In this document: one piece after another, positions 26,170 through 33,684 of the stretch | How positions within the stretch are numbered: the first letter of the stretch is position 1 | How the letters are laid out: each line of letters starts with the position of its first letter | From: Lacticaseibacillus brantae DSM 23927 | GTDB taxonomy: Bacteria; Bacillota; Bacilli; Lactobacillales; Lactobacillaceae | Assembly: GCF_001436115.1 (NCBI RefSeq) | Contig: NZ_AYZQ01000004.1 | Coordinates: forward strand, 62,001-126,000 | Length of the DNA: 64,000 nucleotides | Direction of reading: 5' to 3' | Translations under genes and position numbers: made by a program | Notes under the pieces: model-generated | The model's input: the letters and a program-made list of their open reading frames with translations, nothing else | The model's database searches: none | What the model was told of the DNA's origin: nothing

Positions 26170-27237
26170 ATGAAGAAAGTCTTCAAAACTTTATTGTTGC
26201 TGGTTGCTGCTGTTCTACTCTTAGTGGGCTGTAAACAGCAAGCAACCCCCAAGCCGGCCACGTTACTGGATCAACCTTATTCGAATACAGAATACCTGAT
26301 GGGTACAGTGGTCACAATTCGGGTCTACGACAAAGGCAAAGAGTCAGCCTTGGATGATGCTTTTAAACGCATCAGTCAACTGGCCGATGAAATCACGGTC
26401 AACGAGAAGGGCTCTGAAATTGATGCAGTCAATGCCCAAGCCGGCGTGAAACCGGTGAAGGTGACACCAAGTATCTACAAGCTGATTGAATATGCCAAAT
26501 ATTTCAGTGATAACTCAGATGGCGCCTTTGATTTAGCCATTGGACCAATTACCAGCCTCTGGCACATTGGGTTCCCTGACGCACGCAAACCTAGTCAATC
26601 AGAAATTGATGCACGCCTGCCGCTCGTGAATTACAAGAATGTAGAATTAAATCAGGCTGACCAAACCGTTTACTTGAAACAAAAAGGGATGCAACTTGAT
26701 TTAGGCGGGATTGCCAAGGGCTTCATTACAGACGAAGTCGTGAAGGTGCTCAAGAAGGATCAGGTTAGCACAGCCATTATCGATTTAGGTGGTAATCTCT
26801 ATGTCTTGGGGCACAGTCCAAAGCATACGAATGCCAATTGGACCGTGGGCATTCAAGATCCCAAAGAATCTCGCGGTGTCGCGCTGGGAACGGTGCCAGC
26901 TGCCAATAAAACCATTGTGACGTCTGGAATTTATGAACGATACTTGAAAGTCGGTAATAAGACTTACATGCATTTAATGAATCCTAAGACCGGTTACCCA
27001 TTTGATAATAATCTGATGGGCGTGTCCATTATCACGGATAAGTCGGTGGATGGGGATGCGTTGTCAACGGCGACCTTTGATAAGGGCTTGAAAGATGGGC
27101 TTGCCTACATTGAAAAACGGCCTCATACGGAAGCCATTTTCATTACGAAGGACTATAAGGTATACACTACCAGCGGATTAAAAGACACGTTTAAGTTGGT
27201 TAAGGGGACTAAGTACAAACTCGCAACACTGCAATAG
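26170..27237 (+). CDS. fmnB: FMN transferase FmnB (ApbE family) of the EET locus
   Basis: The 355-residue lipoprotein belongs to the ApbE family of flavin transferases, which move FMN from FAD onto Ser/Thr of target domains. The lipobox is LVGC with Cys21. Family motifs are MGTVVTIRVYD, FDLAIGPITSLWHIG, LDLGGIAKGFITDEV, AIIDLGGNLYVLG and HLMNPKTGYP. The obvious substrate is PplA upstream. It is the first gene of a plus-strand unit with the two prenyltransferases; only 13 bases separate it from the next gene. Confidence 0.93.
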   Translation: MKKVFKTLLLLVAAVLLLVGCKQQATPKPATLLDQPYSNTEYLMGTVVTIRVYDKGKESALDDAFKRISQLADEITVNEKGSEIDAVNAQAGVKPVKVTPSIYKLIEYAKYFSDNSDGAFDLAIGPITSLWHIGFPDARKPSQSEIDARLPLVNYKNVELNQADQTVYLKQKGMQLDLGGIAKGFITDEVVKVLKKDQVSTAIIDLGGNLYVLGHSPKHTNANWTVGIQDPKESRGVALGTVPAANKTIVTSGIYERYLKVGNKTYMHLMNPKTGYPFDNNLMGVSIITDKSVDGDALSTATFDKGLKDGLAYIEKRPHTEAIFITKDYKVYTTSGLKDTFKLVKGTKYKLATLQ

Positions 27238-27250
27238 ACAGGAGGTAAGT

Positions 27251-28195
27251 ATGGGGGTCAAGGTCTTTCTTGAGGTCGTTGAAGCACGAACTAAACTGGC
27301 CAGTATTTTGCCATTTGTGGTGGGGACACTCTTTGCGGCTGTTTATTTTGGCCAGGTTAATTGGGTGAACACTGGGATATTCTTTATCGCGATGCTGTTT
27401 TTTGACATGGCAACGACGGCTTTGAACAATTTGATGGATTTTCAAAAGGCTAAAGATAACGCTTATCGGCACACCACGAATATTATTGGCCGAGCGCAAG
27501 TGAGCCCGGCTTTGGTTGCAATTATGGTTGTCACCATGGTTGCTATCGCCACGGTGTTAGGACTGGTGTTAGTTTGGCGCACAAATTGGCTGTTACTCCT
27601 TATTGGGATGGTCTGCTTCGCCATTGGGATCTTCTATACTTTTGGCCCTTTACCGCTATCACGCTTGCCCCTGGGAGAAGTGCTCTCTGGTGGGGTGATG
27701 GGCTTGGGAATTCCTTTTATTGCCGTTTATATCAACGTGCCCGAGAATACGCTGTTGGCGTTGCAATTGGCATGGCCGCAATTCGGGCTAACGGGCAATT
27801 TCGTCGCCTTGATTGCACTGGGGTTGACTTGTATCCCAGCGATGGCCACTATCGCTAATGTGATGCTGGCCAACAATATTTCGGATTGTGACGAAGATCT
27901 TCGGAATCATCGGACTACTTTACCGATGTATCTGGGCAAAAAATACAGCCTTTGGTTGTATATTGGCCTGGCTTATGTTGGCTACATCGGCATTTTGGCG
28001 GCAGTCATTATGCAACTTTTACCTTGGCCGGCGCTGCTGATTGTTGTCAGCTTACCGTGGGTTATGGCCAACACGCGCCGCTTTGCTGCCAAGCAGGTGA
28101 AACATGAAACCTTTGGCACAAGCGTCGCCAATCTTGTCTTGGAAAATGGCAGCTTAATTCTCGGGCTGTTGCTCGCGTGGGGGGTGAAGGGATGA
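27251..28195 (+). CDS. dmkA: UbiA-family prenyltransferase, DmkA-like (first copy)
   Basis: The 314-residue polytopic protein belongs to the UbiA/MenA family, which attaches a polyprenyl chain to 1,4-dihydroxy-2-naphthoate. The first Asp-rich region is modified to NNLMDFQKAKDN; the second is NNISDCDEDLRNHRTTLP. Hydrophobic helices fill the rest. Its place between fmnB and a second copy, with DmkB across the locus, points to demethylmenaquinone synthesis for EET. ATG 27251 follows AGGAGG. Its stop overlaps the next start. Confidence 0.85.
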   Translation: MGVKVFLEVVEARTKLASILPFVVGTLFAAVYFGQVNWVNTGIFFIAMLFFDMATTALNNLMDFQKAKDNAYRHTTNIIGRAQVSPALVAIMVVTMVAIATVLGLVLVWRTNWLLLLIGMVCFAIGIFYTFGPLPLSRLPLGEVLSGGVMGLGIPFIAVYINVPENTLLALQLAWPQFGLTGNFVALIALGLTCIPAMATIANVMLANNISDCDEDLRNHRTTLPMYLGKKYSLWLYIGLAYVGYIGILAAVIMQLLPWPALLIVVSLPWVMANTRRFAAKQVKHETFGTSVANLVLENGSLILGLLLAWGVKG

Positions 28196-29151
28196 CCGCG
28201 ACCTATAAACCATTGACCTGGCCGTTGTTCCTAGAGCTGATTCGGCTTCCCGCCAAAACGGCCAGCCTCTTGCCATTTCTGTTTGGGGTTGCTTATGCGC
28301 AATATGCTTTTGGTCAGATTGACTGGATTAATACCGGCCTGTATTTCGTGGGCCAGATGAGCATTGCCCTGTTTGTGACTGGCTTTAACAATGTCCAAGA
28401 TTTCTATAAAGCCAAGGATGAACACTACCGACAGACGCAAAACATCATCGGTCGTGAGCAGCTTTCGCCTCGGCGGACGCTCGCACTGATGGGGGGATTC
28501 CTGACCTTGGCCTGTGTGATGGGGCTCATCTTGGTTTTTCGGACAAATTTGAGTTTGCTCTTTATTGGTGGCGCAGCCATCTTCGTCGCCATCTTCTATA
28601 CAGCCGGCCCAGTACCCTTATCTCGGATGCCGCTGGGCGAAATCCTAGCCGGACTGTGCGAGGGGTTTGGGACAATATTCATCGCCGTGTTTGTGAACAT
28701 TGTCCCGCAACCAATTGATTTGGTGCTCCAAGGCCAACAATTCGCTTTGACCGGTAATTTAGCTGTGATTTTGGAATTATTCTTTGTGGCTTTGCCGATT
28801 GTGATTTTGGATGGAACGGTAATGTTTGCCGACAACATTTGTGATCTTGATCAAGATGTCATCAATCAGCGGTTCACGCTCCCGTATTACCTGGGCAAGC
28901 CCTTAGCGTTGAAACTGTATCCTTGGTCAGCAATTGCAGCCTTTGCTTGTATTGCCTTGGCAATTGTTTTTGGTTTTGAACCTTGGCTGATGCTGGTGGT
29001 TTTTGCGTTGGTCCCGTTTGTTCGACGCAACGTCAAAATTTTTCTGGCAAAGCAGAGCAAAGCCGAAACCTTTGGGACAGCCATCGCTAATTTACTCAGT
29101 GTGGCAGCTGTTCAAGTCGTCGTTTTGACCATCAGCGGCTTGTGGCAATAG
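28192..29151 (+). CDS. UbiA-family prenyltransferase, DmkA-like (second copy)
   Basis: The 319-residue UbiA-family protein is a paralogue of the gene just upstream: GFNNVQDFYKAKDEHYRQTQNIIGREQ here matches NNLMDFQKAKDNAYRHTTNIIGRAQ there, and the second motif reads DNICDLDQDVINQRFTLP. I start it at ATG 28192, which overlaps the first gene's TGA (ATGA) and follows GGTGAAGGG; the in-frame GTG at 28177 is less likely. Two tandem copies may have different isoprenoid or quinone preferences or form a pair. Which one is the true DmkA cannot be told from sequence. Confidence 0.83.
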   Translation: MTATYKPLTWPLFLELIRLPAKTASLLPFLFGVAYAQYAFGQIDWINTGLYFVGQMSIALFVTGFNNVQDFYKAKDEHYRQTQNIIGREQLSPRRTLALMGGFLTLACVMGLILVFRTNLSLLFIGGAAIFVAIFYTAGPVPLSRMPLGEILAGLCEGFGTIFIAVFVNIVPQPIDLVLQGQQFALTGNLAVILELFFVALPIVILDGTVMFADNICDLDQDVINQRFTLPYYLGKPLALKLYPWSAIAAFACIALAIVFGFEPWLMLVVFALVPFVRRNVKIFLAKQSKAETFGTAIANLLSVAAVQVVVLTISGLWQ

Positions 29152-29190
29152 TTGCAGTTTGTCAGGTTATCTGGTAAATTAGCAGATAAC
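29152..29190 (+). promoter_or_regulatory. rpmG promoter with dyad around the -10
   Basis: TTGCAG (29152-29157), 17 bases, TGG-TAAATT extended -10 (29172-29180). A perfect 8-bp dyad GTTATCTG-N9-CAGATAAC spans 29166-29190 and encloses the -10, a typical operator position. Confidence 0.55.
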
Positions 29191-29202
29191 TGGAGGATTG
29201 AC

Positions 29203-29352
29203 ATGTCCGTAAAAAAAGTGGCTTTAGCCTGTTCTGTCTGTGGGCAACGGAATTACTTTATTCCTGAGAACCCTCGTCGGACGGAACGTTTAACCTTAAA
29301 TAAGTTCTGTAAGTATTGCGGTAAGGTGACTGAACACCGCGAAACGAAGTAA
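29203..29352 (+). CDS. rpmG: 50S ribosomal protein L33
   Basis: The 49-residue protein is the zinc-binding form of L33, with CSVC near residue 10 and CKYC near residue 36 as two CxxC pairs. ATG 29203 follows TGGAGG. Start, size and position before secE-nusG match the standard Firmicute order. It has its own promoter immediately after the UbiA gene. Confidence 0.92.
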   Translation: MSVKKVALACSVCGQRNYFIPENPRRTERLTLNKFCKYCGKVTEHRETK

Positions 29353-29370
29353 TCGTCGGAGGATTTGCAC

Positions 29371-29541
29371 ATGAAGTTCATCAAAAGTGTTTTTGCTGAA
29401 ATGAAATTAGTGACCTGGCCTACTGCTAAAGAAGCCCGGCGCGATACATTCACCGTCATCATGACGTCCATCCTATTTGCGGTTTACTTTGCCGTTGTCG
29501 ATTGGGCACTCTTGCTGATTCTGAACAAATTTATCTTCTAG
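29371..29541 (+). CDS. secE: Preprotein translocase subunit SecE
   Basis: The 56-residue single-helix SecE starts at ATG 29371 after CGGAGGA. It has the amphipathic cytoplasmic segment with the conserved KLVTWPTAKEARRDT motif, then one membrane helix (VIMTSILFAVYFAVVDWALLLIL). It stabilises SecY in the SecYEG channel. It lies 18 bases after rpmG and is followed by a terminator and a new promoter for nusG. Confidence 0.93.
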   Translation: MKFIKSVFAEMKLVTWPTAKEARRDTFTVIMTSILFAVYFAVVDWALLLILNKFIF

Positions 29542-29558
29542 ATTTTCATAGAAGGCAA

Positions 29559-29596
29559 GCGGCGCTGGCAACCATCTGTTGTCAGCGCCGCTTTTT
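29559..29596 (+). terminator. Intrinsic terminator after secE
   Basis: GCGGCGCTG...CAGCGCCGC arms with an inner CAAC/GTTG pairing, then TTTTT. Its right arm contains TTGTCA, the -35 of the nusG promoter. Confidence 0.8.
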
Positions 29597-29606
29597 ATGG
29601 TATACT
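29579..29606 (+). promoter_or_regulatory. nusG promoter
   Basis: TTGTCA (29579-29584), 16 bases, extended -10 TGG-TATACT (29598-29606). Confidence 0.65.
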
Positions 29607-29616
29607 GGTGTTAGCG

Positions 29617-29645
29617 AAAACCGCGCAGAGACTGCCGGTTTTTTT
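29617..29645 (+). terminator. Terminator-like hairpin at the 5' end of the nusG transcript
   Basis: AAAACCG-C-GCAG, AGA loop, CTGCCGGTTTT, then a run of T. The stem has 11 pairs with one bulge. It begins within about 5 bases of the predicted start of the nusG promoter, so transcripts would meet it at once. It may be an attenuator. Confidence 0.6.
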
Positions 29646-29674
29646 ATTTTGACTAAAATTTAAGGAGATTAATC

Positions 29675-30220
29675 ATGGTTGAATCATCTGAAAAGCAATG
29701 GTATGTCTTACATACCTACTCTGGTTACGAAAATAAGGTCCGGACCAACTTGGAATCTCGGGCGAACTCAATGGGCATGGACGATTTCATTTTCCGTGTT
29801 GTTGTTCCTGAAGAAGAAGAACATGAAATCAAAAACGGTAAGGACAAAGTTGAAACCAAGAAGACTTTCCCTGGTTATGTGCTCGTTGAAATGGTGATGA
29901 CCGATGAATCATGGTTCGTGGTTCGGAATACACCTGGCGTAACTGGTTTCGTTGGTTCCCATGGTGCCGGCAGTAAGCCAGCCCCATTGTTGCCTGAAGA
30001 AGCTGCTAGCATCTTGCGTGATTTAGGGATGAGCAAGCGCCATACGAATATCGAATTTGAAATCGGCGAAACTGTTACGATTGTTGATGGCCCATTTGCT
30101 GGCATGTCCGGTCAAATTACAGCTGACGACAAAGATAAGATGAAACTCAAGGTCAACATCATGATGTTTGACCGGGAGACTTCTGCTGAACTCGACTACG
30201 ATCAAGTCGATAAAATCTAA
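29675..30220 (+). CDS. nusG: Transcription termination/antitermination factor NusG
   Basis: The 181-residue factor binds RNA polymerase through its NGN domain (WYVLHTYSGYENKVRTNLE, FPGYVLVEMVM, RNTPGVTGFVG) and has a C-terminal KOW domain (GETVTIVDGPFAGMSGQI). ATG 29675 follows AAGGAG. It normally precedes rplK; here a hydrolase and a deoxyribosyltransferase gene intervene. A promoter and a terminator-like hairpin precede it, suggesting control separate from secE. Confidence 0.95.
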   Translation: MVESSEKQWYVLHTYSGYENKVRTNLESRANSMGMDDFIFRVVVPEEEEHEIKNGKDKVETKKTFPGYVLVEMVMTDESWFVVRNTPGVTGFVGSHGAGSKPAPLLPEEAASILRDLGMSKRHTNIEFEIGETVTIVDGPFAGMSGQITADDKDKMKLKVNIMMFDRETSAELDYDQVDKI

Positions 30221-30222
30221 TT

Positions 30223-31050
30223 ATGTTCTGGTGGTTGAGCTGCCTCATTGTCCTTGGCCTGCTGGGGCTTTTATGGGATTTTAAGCTGATTGCCAAACCG
30301 CAAATGACAGTGTCGACTAAAGCCTCTGTGCTGGTGCCGACGCTTTTTATTCCTGGCTATTATGGGAATCGGTATTCGTTTGGGCATATGTTGTGGCGCA
30401 TGCATAAGCGTGGCCAATTGGATAAGCAGGTTGTGGCCATCGTCAAACGCGATGGGCATGTGAAGCTATTGGGACAATTGCAACCACAAACAAGGGCGGC
30501 CGTTCAGGTGTTATATCAACGCAAAAGCAGTCGCCCCAACCTGCAGCAATCAGGACTTGAAGCGGTAATCACTGCCTTGCAGCAACAGGCCGATTTTGAT
30601 CAGGTTAACTTGGTGGCCCACTCGATGGGTGGGGTCACGGCTGTCTTATATATGCTGAGTCAGCCTCGCGTGCCTGTTGGCAAAATGGTAACAATTGCGG
30701 CGCCATTGAACGACTTGGAGGTTGCCGAGAACGGACCCATTAGCAATTGGCGAATCACTGCCCACGGGCCTGAACATATCGAACCCATTTTTGCTCAGTT
30801 CCAAGCGACCATCCAGAACTTGCCACCTGAACTGCGGTGGTTAAATATTGCCGGTGACATTCTCATTGGCGGGCGCAATGATGGGGTTGTTTCTGTTAAT
30901 AGTAGTTTTGCGATCCGGTTTTTGGTTAAAGGTAAAATCGATCGTTATATTGAAGTCATCATCCGTGGTCCCCGAGCGACGCATAGCTTATTACATGAGA
31001 ACCCGCTTGTGGACCGCGATATCAGCCAGTTTCTCTGGCCTCGGAGGTAA
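30223..31050 (+). CDS. DUF915-type alpha/beta hydrolase, membrane-anchored
   Basis: The 275-residue protein has an N-terminal hydrophobic anchor (residues 2-17) and an alpha/beta hydrolase domain of the DUF915 group. The oxyanion region is TLFIPGYYGN, the nucleophile elbow is VAHSMGG (Ser), the acid lies near GRNDGVVSV, and the His is near ATHSLLHENP. Substrate unknown. It begins two bases after the nusG stop without a clear ribosome site, which suggests translational coupling. A related gene is at 32878-33684 on the other strand. Confidence 0.82.
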   Translation: MFWWLSCLIVLGLLGLLWDFKLIAKPQMTVSTKASVLVPTLFIPGYYGNRYSFGHMLWRMHKRGQLDKQVVAIVKRDGHVKLLGQLQPQTRAAVQVLYQRKSSRPNLQQSGLEAVITALQQQADFDQVNLVAHSMGGVTAVLYMLSQPRVPVGKMVTIAAPLNDLEVAENGPISNWRITAHGPEHIEPIFAQFQATIQNLPPELRWLNIAGDILIGGRNDGVVSVNSSFAIRFLVKGKIDRYIEVIIRGPRATHSLLHENPLVDRDISQFLWPRR

Positions 31051-31054
31051 TGAG

Positions 31055-31495
31055 ATGAAAGTTTATCTTGCTGGCCCATTCTTCAGTCAAGTCCAACTTG
31101 ATTTGTTAGCTCAGGTGCATCAAGCCTTACAGCAAAATGCCACGATTGAGCGGATTTTCTCACCTAAAGACGAAACCAATCAAGCCGGGCTCGTCGAGAA
31201 TAGTCCTGAGTGGCAGACATTAGTTTTTAAAGAAGATATTGGCTTTATTGATCAAGCAGACGTTGTGGTGGCCATTCTTGATTACGATCACAGCCAAACC
31301 GATCCTGGTACCGCCATGGAAATCGGCTATGCGTTTGGCAAACAGATGCCGGTCGTTGCAGTAGCAGTCAATGGCCCTCAGATTAACCTGATGTTGGCTG
31401 GTGCCACTAAGTTTTTTACCACCACTGTCAACGATCTGGCAAAGCTTGATTTTAATGCGATTCCTGACCAACCGTATGTGGGGGACGTCTTCTAA
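31055..31495 (+). CDS. Nucleoside 2-deoxyribosyltransferase
   Basis: The 146-residue protein belongs to the nucleoside deoxyribosyltransferase family, which swaps bases between deoxynucleosides, a salvage route typical of lactobacilli. It begins MKVYLAGPFFSQ; the catalytic Glu is in GTAMEIGYAFGKQ and an acidic pair is in VVVAILDYDHSQTDPGT. ATG 31055 follows GGAGGTAATGAG, four bases after the hydrolase stop; the longer frame from 30848 overlaps the hydrolase and is rejected. It may be part of a nusG-hydrolase-ndt unit. Confidence 0.85.
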   Translation: MKVYLAGPFFSQVQLDLLAQVHQALQQNATIERIFSPKDETNQAGLVENSPEWQTLVFKEDIGFIDQADVVVAILDYDHSQTDPGTAMEIGYAFGKQMPVVAVAVNGPQINLMLAGATKFFTTTVNDLAKLDFNAIPDQPYVGDVF

Positions 31496-31503
31496 GTCGC
31501 GCT

Positions 31504-31531
31504 TGTTTCTAGTAAGGTTTCATGATAATCT
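31504..31531 (+). promoter_or_regulatory. Candidate rplK-rplA promoter
   Basis: TTGTTT (31504-31509), 16 bases, extended -10 TGA-TAATCT (31523-31531). A GTATGT-TTGG-ACATAC hairpin (31538-31553) lies at the start of the transcript. Confidence 0.45.
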
Positions 31532-31555
31532 ATACAAGTATGTTTGGACATACAC

Positions 31556-31600
31556 GTGGGAGGTCAAAATAACGCTGGCCATCTTAACCACATCACGGAC
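31556..31600 (+). promoter_or_regulatory. Probable L1-binding leader of rplK
   Basis: GTGGGAGGT (31556-31564) can pair with ACCACATCACG (from 31588), leaving an asymmetric loop. This resembles the L1-binding site on 23S rRNA and the conserved rplK leader of Firmicutes, as I recall it. It would let free L1 repress rplK-rplA translation. Confidence 0.5.
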
Positions 31601-31618
31601 TTAAGGAGGTTATGTCTC

Positions 31619-32044
31619 GTGGCTAAAAAAGTAGCAAATATCGTTAAACTCCAAATCCCTGCAGGGAAAGCAACTCCAGCACCACCAGTTGGTCCTGCAT
31701 TAGGGCAAGCCGGGATTAACATCATGGGCTTCACAAAGGATTTCAATGCGCGTACCGCTGATCAAGCTGGTATGATCATTCCTGTTGTGATTACCGTGTA
31801 TGAAGATCGTTCATTCGACTTCATCACCAAGACTCCTCCGGCTGCTATCTTGCTTAAGAAAGCCGCTGGTGTAGAATCTGGTTCAGGTGAACCTAATACC
31901 AAGAAGGTTGCTACGGTAACCAAGGATCAAGTTCGCCAAATCGCCGAAACAAAGATGCAAGACCTAAACGCAGCAGACGTTGAAGCTGCTATGCGCATGG
32001 TTGAAGGGACAGCTCGTTCAATGGGCTTCGTCGTCGAAGGCTAA
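31619..32044 (+). CDS. rplK: 50S ribosomal protein L11
   Basis: The 141-residue L11 has the N-terminal [30 protein letters not shown] and the C-terminal rRNA-binding domain ([17 protein letters not shown]...[17 protein letters not shown]). The start is GTG 31619, nine bases after AAGGAGG; an ATG seven bases upstream is out of frame. It is followed by rplA after an 88-bp gap, forming the L11-L1 operon. Confidence 0.96.
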   Translation: MAKKVANIVKLQIPAGKATPAPPVGPALGQAGINIMGFTKDFNARTADQAGMIIPVVITVYEDRSFDFITKTPPAAILLKKAAGVESGSGEPNTKKVATVTKDQVRQIAETKMQDLNAADVEAAMRMVEGTARSMGFVVEG

Positions 32045-32132
32045 AACAGCATCCGGATTATCAGTGAAAGCTGAATGAATCAAGTGGAAGGGACAAACCC
32101 GTTGACCACATTTGCAAGGAGGAAAACCCAGA

Positions 32133-32822
32133 ATGGCAAAAAAAGGTAAGAAGTATATTGAAGCCGCAAAGCAAGTCGATGCTGACAAGCTTTACGCCCC
32201 AGAAGAAGCAGTTGCATTAGTTAAGTCAATTAACTTTGCAAAGTTCGATGCAACCGTTGAAGTTGCTTATCGTTTAGCTTTGGATCCTAAGAAGGCTGAC
32301 CAACAAATTCGTGGTGCCGTTGTTTTACCAAACGGTACAGGTAAGACCGCTCGTGTGATTGTTTTCGCACAAGGCGATCAAGCTAAGCAAGCTGAAGAAG
32401 CTGGCGCAGATGTTGTTGGTGCTGAAGACTTAGTTCAACGGATCCAAGACGGTTGGATGGACTTTGATGTTGCGGTTGCAACACCACCTATGATGGCCCA
32501 AGTTGGTCGTTTAGGTCGGGTCCTTGGTCCTAAGGGCTTGATGCCAAACCCTAAGACCGGTACCGTAACCATGGACGTTGCTAAGGCCGTTAACGACATC
32601 AAGGCAGGTCAAGTGGCCTACCGTGTTGACAAGGCTGGTATCGTGCATGCACCTATCGGTAAGGTATCATTTGATACTGACAAGTTACTCGAAAACTTCA
32701 AGACAATGCAAGACACAATGGTTAAAGCAAAGCCTGCTTCAGCTAAGGGTCAATACATCAAGAGTTTGACAGTAACTTCAACCTTTGGCCCTGGTGTCAA
32801 GGTTGACGCTGCTTCATTCTAA
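32133..32822 (+). CDS. rplA: 50S ribosomal protein L1
   Basis: The 229-residue L1 starts at ATG 32133, after AAGGAGG. Family segments include [29 protein letters not shown], the L1 signature region around [22 protein letters not shown], and the C-terminal [16 protein letters not shown]1 binds 23S rRNA and also its own operon leader. A terminator follows and ends the rplKA unit, whereas in most Firmicutes rplJ is the next gene. Confidence 0.96.
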   Translation: MAKKGKKYIEAAKQVDADKLYAPEEAVALVKSINFAKFDATVEVAYRLALDPKKADQQIRGAVVLPNGTGKTARVIVFAQGDQAKQAEEAGADVVGAEDLVQRIQDGWMDFDVAVATPPMMAQVGRLGRVLGPKGLMPNPKTGTVTMDVAKAVNDIKAGQVAYRVDKAGIVHAPIGKVSFDTDKLLENFKTMQDTMVKAKPASAKGQYIKSLTVTSTFGPGVKVDAASF

Positions 32823-32837
32823 ATCGATTACGATTCA

Positions 32838-32870
32838 AAAAGCCCATCTCGTAATGAGATGGGCTTTTTT
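32838..32870 (+). terminator. Intrinsic terminator after rplA
   Basis: AAAGCCCATCTC, GTAAT loop, GAGATGGGCTTTTTT. Confidence 0.85.
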
Positions 32871-32877
32871 GTGTGCT

Positions 32878-33684
32878 TTAGTCGAAAAGGTAACTCAACA
32901 TGACTTGGTCAACTGCGCGATTATGGCTATGCAGCAAACTATGTTGCGCATGTGGTCCGCTGACTAATTGTGTTTGATAGTGGGTTGGACTGTGCCGTAA
33001 TACATAGCCCAGTGCCAAAGCAGAATTGGTGGTTACCACTGTATCAGAGCTTGAGCCATCGGCCACATCACCGTAAACGTTCAGAACGCGACTGGCTTTG
33101 AAACGGTGAGCGTGACTTAGCAGCCACTGATACTCCGGCCGGATAAGTGATGGCTTGCCATTGGCATCAAGCGTGGTTTCGTGGACGGCATCGTTCCAAT
33201 GCAAGATGCCATTATATGGACCGGCGATGGCAAGGATCTTATTGATTTGGATGGGCTGGGTCAGCATAGCCGCGCCAATGACAGCATAGGCGCCCATGGA
33301 GTGACCGACAGCATTTATTTGGCTGTAGCCATAAGTTTGATAGAGTTTGCGATAGATGTTGCGCAGCCAGATGGTGTCTTGACGTTCGCCAGCATGATTA
33401 TTCTCAAAAATCACCTGAATCATGGCTGGCAGATCACTTGTGGTTTCGTCGCTGAGCACAATGCCGCCGTTAGGTCTGACGGTGACTGTGAGCGTTTTTG
33501 TTGCGCGGCCGGCTTCAGTTGCTGTGCGTATTAAATCGGCCATTGAAGTCGCGTTACCATGAAGCCCATGGACAAAAATAGTTGGCGGTGTCCGTGAAGC
33601 GTGAAGATTTTGGGAAGCCGGAATGCCACAAAGCAATCCGATAAAGACAACGATGGCCAGCCATTGCCAATGCTTAACTATCAT
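32878..33684 (-). CDS. Secreted DUF915-type alpha/beta hydrolase
   Basis: The 268-residue protein has an N-terminal signal or anchor helix (WLAIVVFIGLLCGIP) and a DUF915 hydrolase domain: TIFVHGLHGNATSM, the nucleophile elbow VGHSMGAYAV (Ser), an acidic region DVADGSSSDTVV and His in HAQHSLLHSHN. It is related to the hydrolase at 30223 but has a cleavable-looking N-terminus. ATG 33684 follows GAGG inside the end of the acyltransferase gene, which overlaps it by 11 bases, so the pair is an operon. Substrate unknown. Confidence 0.83.
   Translation of the reverse strand: MIVKHWQWLAIVVFIGLLCGIPASQNLHASRTPPTIFVHGLHGNATSMADLIRTATEAGRATKTLTVTVRPNGGIVLSDETTSDLPAMIQVIFENNHAGERQDTIWLRNIYRKLYQTYGYSQINAVGHSMGAYAVIGAAMLTQPIQINKILAIAGPYNGILHWNDAVHETTLDANGKPSLIRPEYQWLLSHAHRFKASRVLNVYGDVADGSSSDTVVTTNSALALGYVLRHSPTHYQTQLVSGPHAQHSLLHSHNRAVDQVMLSYLFD

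Noticed and set aside
30848-31054. N-terminal extension of the deoxyribosyltransferase
   Set aside because: It lies inside the hydrolase gene in another frame, and the family start MKVYLAGPF has its own ribosome site.
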